Assembly: GCA_004431415.1 (NCBI GenBank)
Contig: QPMI01000522.1
Location: 186,001 to 250,000 of the forward strand
Direction: 5' to 3'
DNA length: 64,000 bases
Origin: Cyanophora paradoxa
Taxonomy: Eukaryota > Glaucocystophyceae > Cyanophorales > Cyanophoraceae
Below the pieces are notes generated by a model. The model searched no databases. It was not told where the DNA came from and saw only the letters and a list, made by a program, of their open reading frames with translations. Positions 23,297 through 30,444 of the stretch are shown here, in pieces (position 1 is the stretch's first letter; every line of letters starts with the position of its first letter). The position numbers and the translations under genes were made by a program.

Positions 23297-23606
23297 TACC
23301 GTAAAACACTTAATTAATGCGCCCGATATTAATGCGTTTTTGGACCCGGACCCCTATATGGCTAATAATGCGCCCCCGAATTAATGCGTTTTGAAGCTTT
23401 TTGGCCGCGGTTGCCAGTTGGCCATGGGGCCCCCTATGATGGGGGGTACATACTGCAGTTTCTTATATAATTAGCGTTTCGATATTAATTTAATGCGCCC
23501 CCGAATTAATGCGTTTTGCTGCCAAATTGCTGGCCGGCGGAAAACGCATTAATTAGGGGGCGCATTAATTAAGTGCGCGCATTACTTAATTAAGTGTTCT
23601 ACGGTA
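23297..23606. mobile_element. MITE with TACCGTA-type inverted ends
   Basis: The left end TACCGTAAAACACTTAATTA and the right end ACTTAATTAAGTGTTCTACGGTA are inverted copies with one mismatch and a small gap. The body repeats GCGCCCCCGAATTAATGCGTTT words in both orientations and has no ORF. The outer TA is a plausible target duplication, as for the elements at 4733 and 11116. Confidence 0.75.
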
Positions 23607-24019
23607 AGTTACGTATACGTATACGTGGAACTCGAGTTGGCGGTTCGTTTACCGGACGTCGACGACGAAATTTCAGAAAAAAAACGGTCGTTCGTCCGGG
23701 TCGTGCGATAAGGGATCATAAGGCAAACCTGCGACTACGGGAAATCGTCCATACTGTAGAACTAGTTAATTTAGTACAGGAAAATAATTAGTACTTTGCC
23801 AAAACTGCCACTTTACTACGTGACTTTACTAAGTTAGCAGCTGGCCCGGCAAATCTTTAGTAGCCCTATCTAGAGCTAGTAGGTCGGTCTTTAATTGCAA
23901 GGCTTTTGTATGGCGGAGACAGGACTACCCCTACAAATTCTCGGCTTTAGCAGGCGGGAAATATTTAGTAGATCTTTTCTTTCGATATTGGAAGACATAA
24001 AAAAAATTATTACAGAGGG

Positions 24020-24110
24020 GGTTGATGATGATGTTGATGAGGCTTGCCCCCCTGCATATGTTGATGATGATGTTGATGATGACTCTCAGTGACGATGATG
24101 CATATGAAGC
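24020..24110. repeat. GATGATGTTGATGATG trinucleotide-like array
   Basis: GTTGATGATGATGTTGATGA occurs twice in about 60 bp, followed by GACGATGATGCATATG. In the +1 ORF it would encode an Asp-rich tail, but no gene context supports coding. Confidence 0.6.
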
Positions 24111-24127
24111 CTCATGATCATGTGATC

Positions 24128-24440
24128 ATGCAGGCTCCATCATGCAGCCTGCAGGCTGCAGCCTGAATTGGCCCTGCAAGTTGGGCTGCAAGTTAAAAGC
24201 CTGCAACCTGCGCATATGCATGCAGCTTGCAGGCTTAAAAGTTGCAGCCTTACAGTAGTTGCAGGCTGCCGCAGACTCTCGGACTGGCCCGCAGTCTGGG
24301 CCGCAGACTGGGCCGCAGTGCGCATGCAGCCTGGCAGGCTGCAGGCTGCAGCCTGCAGCCTGCTGCACAGAGAGCAGCACAGTGCACACTGCCCTTGGCC
24401 TGCAGGCTGCAGGGCCCCATCCCTGAGCGATGATCCCTCA
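24128..24440. repeat. Low-complexity CTGCAG array, second locus
   Basis: Same family of words as at 3940-4120 (CAGGCTGCAGCCTGCAG, TGCAGGCTGC, GCCTGCAGG) over about 300 bp, with interspersed GCGCATATGCATGCAGC. Confidence 0.7.
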
Positions 24441-24827
24441 GGCCCTGAGTCACTGAGTCACGGGCCTCACGCTGGCACGGTCCCCACTGGGCCAGGGCCA
24501 TTGGCCAGTGGCCACTGGCCAGTGACAACTGCAGGCTCCGACTCGGCCACTACCGTAGACGACTTATATACCGCGCTGACTTAACTACCGCGCTGCCAAA
24601 TTACCGCGCTTAAATACAGCCCTAAAGGCTAAAGCCTGCCGAGCAGCGCCGCGGGAAAACCCACTGGGCCAGGAGGCAGCAAAAGGCAGCCGCTGAGCGC
24701 TAGCTGTATACAGCTGCAGCCTGCAGCAGCCTGGCAGGCCCGGAATTCGAAGTGGAAGCTGAAGCTTAAGAAGCAGAAGCAGAAGAAGCCAAGAAGCAGC
24801 GCAGAATTCGAACTCGAACGATATGCC

Positions 24828-25308
24828 ATGATCATGATGGCGCACGTCGGCGTCGCGCACGTAATGCGGGCGCTTTGCGTGGCAATTACCCTACTCGCCG
24901 CGGCCGCGGCGACCATCACCTCTCCTACGGGAAGCTTTGTCGCTGATCATGAGGACACTTCACCCTTCGACGTGAGTGTTTCGACAAGCGCTCGCACAGA
25001 TCTACACCTGCCTTTCTGGTGAGTTGCAAAAGATTGGCGCGCGCGTGCGCGCGCTCGCGAATAAATGATTATATGTACATGTACATATATACATTGTTAT
25101 ACAACATTGCGCTGGGAAGTCTGACGTCGCGCGCCTCGGGCGCAGGACGATAACAGCGGCCAATTCCAGCGATCGTGTCTTTCTGGAATTCTGGAGCGTC
25201 GCCCACACAAAGGTCACTGCGGAGTCGCCCCTTTTGATGGTTAACTACGTTCCCATGGCGCTTCTGAGCACGTGCTTGGCGGCGACTCTGCTGGTCGCAA
25301 CTTATTAA
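24828..25308 (+). CDS. Small two-exon protein with signal-like N-terminus and hydrophobic C-terminus
   Basis: Exon 1 starts at ATG 24828 (alternative ATGs at 24834 and 24861) and encodes a hydrophobic leader (MRALCVAITLLAAAAATI) followed by a Ser/Thr/Asp-rich stretch. It ends in TTTCTG before GTGAGTTG. Exon 2 begins after GGGCGCAG at about 25143; phase joins cleanly to read TITAANSSDRVFLEFWSVAH and ends with a hydrophobic tail (VPMALLSTCLAATLLVATY) and TAA at 25306-25308. Leader plus terminal hydrophobic tail suggests a secreted or membrane/GPI-anchored protein of about 117 residues. No family recognised; the splice model is inferred from sequence only. Confidence 0.5.
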
Positions 25309-25341
25309 AGCCGAAAGATCTAAATAGCTAATCTAGAAGCG

Positions 25342-25478
25342 ACGGAGGCGTACGTGTACATGTCGCGGCCGGCGACGCGGCCGGCGGCGGAGCGGGCGCG
25401 GCTGCGGGCGGAGCCTCGCGATCGGAGGCGGCCCCGCGGGCCCTCGCGGCGCGCGCCGGCGCCGCCGCCGTCCACGCC
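25342..25478 (+). pseudogene. Duplicated 3' end of the Pro/Ala/Ser-rich gene, left part
   Basis: Closely matches 22200-22312 of the gene ending at 22335, with small insertions (TACA after GAGGCGTACGTG; CTCGCGATCG after GCGGGCGGAG; GCGCCG near the end). It ends at GTCCACGCC, exactly where the viral element begins. No upstream exons of the parent gene are seen here, so this is a partial duplicate. Confidence 0.85.
25473..25478. repeat. Target site duplication, left copy (CACGCC)
   Basis: CACGCC abuts the first base of the left TIR and is repeated at 50527-50532. A 6-bp duplication is what retroviral-type integrases of polintons and virophages produce. Confidence 0.85.
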
Positions 25479-25823
25479 GCTCGCTTCCAGGAGAACCCCA
25501 CCAATTGCGCGACCTTCCCCACTACCATTCTCAGTAAGCCCATTATCCATTTTCAAATTTCTCAGTAAGGCTCAGTAACAAATTATAAATTAGCACTGTA
25601 TTTTTCAAACATCTAACCTCTCCTTACTGAAACCAATCACGAAATCCTTCCATTCTTCATTTTTCTAATTCCTTACCATTCCCAGTAAGCCCTAAAACCC
25701 TCTCTCGATTTCTCAGTAAGGACAGTGAGACCCCTATTTTTACGAAATGTTCCCGATCGTTTCCAAACTGTTTTCAGTTACCCAAATTGAAAAATCAAGG
25801 TGACCCCCACCGATAGCGTAAAT
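25479..25823. repeat. Left terminal inverted repeat
   Basis: About 345 bp, aligning to the reverse complement of 50191-50526. The outer 35 bp and the inner 230 bp (from TTTTTCAAACATCTAACC inward) are highly similar; the segment at about 25515-25600 has diverged. It contains five or six CAGTAAG or CTTACTG words, including CTCAGTAAG several times. Confidence 0.93.
25795..25815 (+). repeat. Subterminal 20-bp repeat TCAAGGTGACCCCCACCGAT
   Basis: One of four copies of TCAAGGTRASCCCCACCGAY: here, 26286-26305, and inverted at 50152-50170 and 50201-50220. Two lie at each element end, which suggests a protein-binding or promoter element. Confidence 0.75.
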
Positions 25824-25880
25824 CAACATATGAAATGCGTTTATCCCCACTTAAAGATTTCCCGCTATATAGCTATAAAG

Positions 25881-26204
25881 ATGCCGAGCAATCAACTCCC
25901 ACTACCCAAAAGTAAGCAATGCACTATCTGCAAAGTAGATAGACCTGCATCGTGTTTTGGTTTGCGTAAATTAAAAACTGGTAATGTCGCATTGAATCCA
26001 AGATGCATCGAGTGCAACCGCGACTATCACCTTGACCTGTATCACAAAGTCTTAAAAACGCGTCCGAAAATCGAAGTACAATCGAAAATATGCCCCGATT
26101 GCAAGATTGAGAAGCCTGCAAGCGAGTATAATAAAAAACAAAGCACGAAGGATGGTCTCTACTACAAATGCCGACAGTGTTATAGTGAGACTCGGACGAG
26201 CTAA
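25881..26204 (+). CDS. Small double zinc-ribbon protein (PLV)
   Basis: Starts at ATG 25881 (107 residues), just after CTATATAGCTATAAAG, a TATA-like sequence. Two CxxC pairs form each of two modules: CTICKVDRPASCF with CIEC, and CPDCKIEKPASEY with CRQC. Such KP-x-S-x-F/Y zinc ribbons are common in viral and HNH-associated proteins and bind nucleic acid or zinc. It sits just inside the left TIR, between subterminal repeats, and has no counterpart at the right end. The earlier in-frame codons back to 25800 overlap the TIR and are probably not used. Function unknown; a regulator of the ends is possible. Confidence 0.75.
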   Translation: MPSNQLPLPKSKQCTICKVDRPASCFGLRKLKTGNVALNPRCIECNRDYHLDLYHKVLKTRPKIEVQSKICPDCKIEKPASEYNKKQSTKDGLYYKCRQCYSETRTS

Positions 26205-26236
26205 TTTATGATTTTAAAATGAGATTTGTATTTTTT

Positions 26237-26378
26237 AAAGCAAGTTTGTGCTGCCGAAAATGCCCACCTGCACAAACTTGCGAGATCAAGGTAAGCCCCA
26301 CCGACGAAGTACGACGATAGACCACGATTAATCGCAACTGGAACCACTCGCGCCCCGCCCACTATGCAAGATACATGC
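26237..26378. repeat. Left subterminal repeat blocks B, C and D
   Basis: Three blocks match the right end in inverted form. B is 26237-26273 (to 50030-50077), C is 26286-26340 (to about 50098-50170) and D is 26336-26378 (to 49951-49992, nearly perfect). The outside-to-inside order is B, C, D on the left but C, B, D on the right, so one block was moved. The TIR system thus extends some 900 bp on the left. Confidence 0.75.
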
Positions 26379-26420
26379 CTTTCTTATGCATGCTCTATGA
26401 AAAACCAATTAATTTAGACT

Positions 26421-26684
26421 TCATTCCTCAGCAACTGTATTATATTCAATTGCTTTCTTCACAGTTCCCCTTTGGAATGCCTGTAACACAATGGCTTCCT
26501 TTGAGGTTGGTATTTGAACTCCACCTGAGATGCAAGAATGGATTTCTTTCTGAACGATCTCTTCAATTGCAATTCTTGCCCTGTTGTGGGCAGCATTATC
26601 AATCCAATCCTGAACAGAGGCGGCGCAATATTCCATTCCCAACTTTTCGATATCAGAGAGAACCACTTGGTAAATATTCGACAT
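26421..26684 (-). CDS. Hypothetical short helical protein (PLV)
   Basis: 87 residues from the ATG at 26682-26684. It appears mainly alpha-helical with segments QDWIDNAAHNRARIAIEEIV and SKEAIVLQAFQRGTVKKA. It is the distal member of the leftward structural block, 22 bp after the fibre gene at 26707-27726. The pattern recalls small proteins found next to fibre genes in large phages, but I do not recognise a named family. Confidence 0.6.
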   Translation of the reverse strand: MSNIYQVVLSDIEKLGMEYCAASVQDWIDNAAHNRARIAIEEIVQKEIHSCISGGVQIPTSKEAIVLQAFQRGTVKKAIEYNTVAEE

Positions 26685-26706
26685 TTCTTAAACTACCATA
26701 AGAAAA

Positions 26707-27726
26707 TTAAACGATGCTTATTAATTCTCCTGAGAATGCTGTGCTACTTGCATAGGAAGCGACTGAATTTGTAACAAGTGTCACAAATTCGTTTTGTGCA
26801 AGATTGAGAATGCAAGAGAAACACAGTGCTTTATGTGTGCTTGAGGCATTGTGAACTTGCGAAATGCTTAATCCCCCAGGATCGACATCATTAACCCTAA
26901 GAAACAATTCAATAACAGAAGTTGTGGTTGAAGAAGTGAATACTGAAAATCGATAGTGTCCCGCAACAGGTGCTGTGAACCTTCCAGTTGATGTGCTGAA
27001 TGAGTTGGTATTGTTTACTCGAACTGTTGCCCAGTTTATAAGAACAGCAGAACTTGTAGCAGTGTGGTTATAACCAAGTTGGATGGAAAATCGTGGATGT
27101 GATGTTTTGAGATAACACCCAGTATTAAATGTCAAACTATTGGCTTCCAGAGTAGCAACAGTGTTACTATTTCGTTTCAGAAGAAGGTCTACATTGGCTC
27201 CTGTATCGATTTCCGGTGTAACAACCTTGGTTGTTGCTGTGATTGTGGACTGTGAGGCAATTGGTAGTGAAATACCAGCATTAGCAGTTACCAATTCTGT
27301 AAAGGTGCTTGTTCCTGTAATACTCACCTGATTTGCTGTTAGGGTTCCATCAACCCTTGCCCCATCTCCAATGTAGGCACCTCCACTTCTTACCACAAGA
27401 GCAGAGTTATTTATTGTGTTGTCAAAGGTTACTATTTTGGGTGTGGTGACCCCTCCCATATCATCATAAATTGTGGAATCTGAGACTATCTGACCTGATT
27501 GAACTTGGTTCTTGTTTGAAACTATTAAACCTGTGGTTCTCACCTTTCCATTATTGCGATCACATCGAATTTCTTTGCATCTTATCACAGAATTCTGAGA
27601 AAACGAATCGGCACCTGTTGTTTCAGTGCAAATAAAACCAGGGGTTGCATCTGTTACTGTGTGGTTGAGTTGATGTATTTTGGGGGCGGCGTAACAGAAC
27701 ACAGGAACAGCTATTTGAGTGGTCAT
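26707..27726 (-). CDS. Fibre protein with C-terminal C1q-like head (PLV), paralogue A
   Basis: 339 residues from ATG 27726. The N-terminal two thirds is a repetitive beta shaft (SVIRCKEIRCDRN, SGGAYIGDGARVDGTLTANQ), probably a trimeric stem. From about residue 210 a C1q/TNF-like jelly roll follows: SHPRFSIQL, then STSTGRFTAPVAGHYRFSVF and a C-terminal FSGELISIV strand. C1q heads form trimers and bind diverse ligands, so a host-attachment role is inferred. The shaft is close to that of the gene at 27749-28819, while the heads differ. Upstream DNA is AT-rich (CCATATAATATAAATT before the ATG). Confidence 0.82.
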   Translation of the reverse strand: MTTQIAVPVFCYAAPKIHQLNHTVTDATPGFICTETTGADSFSQNSVIRCKEIRCDRNNGKVRTTGLIVSNKNQVQSGQIVSDSTIYDDMGGVTTPKIVTFDNTINNSALVVRSGGAYIGDGARVDGTLTANQVSITGTSTFTELVTANAGISLPIASQSTITATTKVVTPEIDTGANVDLLLKRNSNTVATLEANSLTFNTGCYLKTSHPRFSIQLGYNHTATSSAVLINWATVRVNNTNSFSTSTGRFTAPVAGHYRFSVFTSSTTTSVIELFLRVNDVDPGGLSISQVHNASSTHKALCFSCILNLAQNEFVTLVTNSVASYASSTAFSGELISIV

Positions 27727-27748
27727 AATTTATATTATATGGATAATA

Positions 27749-28819
27749 TTATGAAGAGCTGAGAAGCATACATCCAAAGAACCATCTGATATTATAATAT
27801 GAAGAAGCTCCACCACTGACACTATATGATATTCTGATGGAATCATTAGCTTGAAGGTCAACGATTATTTCCAACCCATTGTTTGCATACACAGATGGAT
27901 AATTATTATTAACTTCAATTCCAGATGAGCTTCCGTTTTTCTGTAAAAATGTTGTTATAATACCTGGTCTTCCAGCCGTATGACAGGATCCACTAAATGT
28001 GACAAGATAGTTTCCTGTAACAGGGGCAGTAAAAAGCCCTGTCGCAGGGTCGAAATGATTCCCTTGGTTCACTATGACTCCTGTTGATGGATATATATTA
28101 ATTGAGGGCATGGTTGCAGTTATTAACCCATTTGGTTGCTGTTTTGTTGCAAAGAAACGAGGGTGACCACTTAATTTCAGATACTTGTAGTCAGGAAGTG
28201 TGAGATGTTGAACAGTTGTATTATCTGTTTGAGTAGTTGTTTGGAGAGAAAAGATTGTGTCCCCATTCCTCTTGTAATTCATGACCATGTCACTCATGTT
28301 ATCAATCTCAGGTGTGTTCAACCTTGTTGTAAGTGTGAGAGTTCCATACTGAATACTCCCTGAAAGCCCACCATTGAAGTCCATAAACCCGCCAAAACTA
28401 CTTGTCCCACTCACAGATAGTTGATTTGCTGTGACAGTTCCTGCTACATTTGCTCCATCTCCAATGTAGGCTCCTCCACTCTTGACTACAAGAGCGGAAG
28501 TATTACTTGTGTTATTGAAAGTAACTATCTGTGCTGTGGTGACTCCACCCACATTATCATATATTGCTGAATCCTGGACTACCTGACCTGCTTGAACTTG
28601 GTTTTTATTCGCGATTATAATGCCTGTGGTTCTAATCTTGCCTCCATTTCGATCACATCGAATTTCTTTGACCCTCAGTATACTGTTCTCTGTGAAAGAG
28701 GTATTACTTGTAGTTTCAGTGCAAATATTCCCAGGTGAAGAGTCGACTACTTCATGAGAGGTGCTGTGTAGTGATTTTGCTGCAAGTTCATAGTTTGGGA
28801 TTTCCAATAGAGAGGTCAT
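27749..28819 (-). CDS. Fibre protein with C-terminal C1q-like head (PLV), paralogue B
   Basis: 356 residues from the ATG at 28817-28819; a TTG five codons upstream is less likely. The shaft (residues about 30-150) is nearly the same as in paralogue A: KEIRCDRNGGKIRTTG, NKNQVQAGQVVQDSAIYD, SGGAYIGDGANVAGT. The head from about residue 218 (GHPRFFATKQQ, FDPATGLFTAPVTGNYLVTF) is a C1q-like domain with little loop similarity to A. Both genes are leftward, 22 bp apart, probably from a tandem duplication followed by head divergence. Role inferred: interchangeable host-binding tips. Confidence 0.82.
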   Translation of the reverse strand: MTSLLEIPNYELAAKSLHSTSHEVVDSSPGNICTETTSNTSFTENSILRVKEIRCDRNGGKIRTTGIIIANKNQVQAGQVVQDSAIYDNVGGVTTAQIVTFNNTSNTSALVVKSGGAYIGDGANVAGTVTANQLSVSGTSSFGGFMDFNGGLSGSIQYGTLTLTTRLNTPEIDNMSDMVMNYKRNGDTIFSLQTTTQTDNTTVQHLTLPDYKYLKLSGHPRFFATKQQPNGLITATMPSINIYPSTGVIVNQGNHFDPATGLFTAPVTGNYLVTFSGSCHTAGRPGIITTFLQKNGSSSGIEVNNNYPSVYANNGLEIIVDLQANDSIRISYSVSGGASSYYNIRWFFGCMLLSSS

Positions 28820-28838
28820 CTTTATATTAATCAAATAG

Positions 28839-30407
28839 TTAAATTGCGACAGCTGTGTAATGAATTGTAACAGTAATGCCTGGTCTGTCGTGTGAACTTA
28901 ATGGAACTATCTCAAGCTCACACGTGAAATAGCTGCTGTAAACATTTTTAAGAGTTACAGACATACGATAGTCGAAGGCTGTCTCGTTGTGTTGTATACC
29001 CGTTGTTACAATAGGAGGGTTAGCAAAGCTGGCGTTGAATTGGATAGTGAGATTAAAGCGAGTGTAAGGGTTTGCCCATAGATAAGGAGTATTGTAAACA
29101 TACTTACCTGCTTGAATTTTCCCATTAAAATATGTATTGAGTTGACTGGAAAGATCCGCTTCTGTAATACATCTACTAATAGTCTGATTATTGGAAGGGT
29201 TCATAGCATAGAAATTTCTTGCATAAGCATTTCCACGAACAAGTAGGGTCTTGTCCTGGTAATATGCTATGTTATCAGTGGGAATAGTCGAATTGTGGAA
29301 ACTCCAAATCACAGGAGGATTGGGCATAATATTTGGGTCATAATCGAGAAAGTAACCTGATCCAATAAGAAGGTTTGCATTTGCTGTAATGTTATTAGCT
29401 GTAAAGGGATCAAGAGTTGGTCTATTGGTCAAATCATTGTAGTTGCCCGAGAACATCGCGGGTTTATTATAGATATCTGTATTCCAATCATGAGTGTGAC
29501 CTACCAATGAAATGTTTCCGAGATCTGTTATCTGGTCTTTGGTATGAGTGTGTGCAAAGTCTGTAATCTCTGCCTTGGTGTGGGTGTGACCAACATATGC
29601 AACATTTCCGAGATCTAAAATCTCTGATTTAACATGAGTGTGAGCGAAATTCGTAATGTCTGCTCGGGTGTGATAGTGTGCAAAATCTGTTATTTGGGAC
29701 TTGGTGTGAGTGTGTGCAAAATCTGTGATTTCTGCCTTTGTGTGGGTGTGTGATCTATTATTAAGGTCGAGGAAACTCCCCGAAAATGCAACAGGGTGTA
29801 GATTTGCTGCGGTGGGTTTATTAATGAGATCATTATAGTCTCCTGTAAATGAAACGGTTTTCAGTTCCCCCCTCCCTACATAATCCGAAGGGAGATCGAT
29901 TTTAATAGGCATTATAGCTGGATCATCTGGGATCACATACTCTCCACCTGTGTGAACAACAGGGTATCTTCGAATATACATATTGGATGCACCCATGAGA
30001 GGTGCCACAATGGGCACATCCGAATTAACGAGATTGCAAGTGATGGAGAAAATGGTTTTGGGGGCAAACAGATTGCAATCAAAGGTAATCGTGGCGGGAT
30101 CAATAGTAGGATCGACGTTTGAACAGATCTGAAACATCCACCCACCCACACAGTTGCAATTTAGATTTCGAAAGACTGTTCCCGCCATTGCATCCACATA
30201 GCCAATCCCATTTGCTATGTCATATATGTGACCAAACTCGTAACCAAAAATGTCATTCCACAGGTTGGAAGCCATAGCTCCCATCACATACCCTTTTAGA
30301 TCTACTATCAGGTCATTGGATTCACTGGGTATATTGGCATGGGTTATATAAAATTGATTATCCAAGACAGCATTCTTTATTGTCGTTTCTACTATGGGTT
30401 CAGTCAT
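28839..30407 (-). CDS. Phage-like long fibre with seven HxH repeats (PLV)
   Basis: 522 residues from ATG 30407. The N-terminal 190 residues are globular (virion anchor?). Residues about 190-306 have tail-fibre repeats: FSGSFLDLNNR, then seven H-x-H boxes of the type AHTHTKAEITDF and GHTHTKDQITDL, then FSGNYNDLTNRP. In phage T4 gp37, HxH motifs on a trimer axis bind iron, so an iron-threaded needle is a reasonable inference. The C-terminal region (NTYFNGKIQAGKY onward) ends in a beta-rich tip with CELEIVPL. The architecture is more like phage tail fibres than known PLV proteins. Promoter candidate: ATAATAGAGTATA directly before the ATG. Confidence 0.8.
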   Translation of the reverse strand: MTEPIVETTIKNAVLDNQFYITHANIPSESNDLIVDLKGYVMGAMASNLWNDIFGYEFGHIYDIANGIGYVDAMAGTVFRNLNCNCVGGWMFQICSNVDPTIDPATITFDCNLFAPKTIFSITCNLVNSDVPIVAPLMGASNMYIRRYPVVHTGGEYVIPDDPAIMPIKIDLPSDYVGRGELKTVSFTGDYNDLINKPTAANLHPVAFSGSFLDLNNRSHTHTKAEITDFAHTHTKSQITDFAHYHTRADITNFAHTHVKSEILDLGNVAYVGHTHTKAEITDFAHTHTKDQITDLGNISLVGHTHDWNTDIYNKPAMFSGNYNDLTNRPTLDPFTANNITANANLLIGSGYFLDYDPNIMPNPPVIWSFHNSTIPTDNIAYYQDKTLLVRGNAYARNFYAMNPSNNQTISRCITEADLSSQLNTYFNGKIQAGKYVYNTPYLWANPYTRFNLTIQFNASFANPPIVTTGIQHNETAFDYRMSVTLKNVYSSYFTCELEIVPLSSHDRPGITVTIHYTAVAI

Positions 30408-30444
30408 TATACTCTATTATGGAATACTACAAAAATTAAGGTTG

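Larger units (their letters stand above)
22336..24827. other. 2.5 kb gene-poor, repeat-rich stretch
   Basis: It starts with a G-rich tract after the stop codon (22380-22460) and continues with AT-rich palindromic words, one MITE and two low-complexity arrays listed separately. I find no ORF with family features. Confidence 0.55.
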
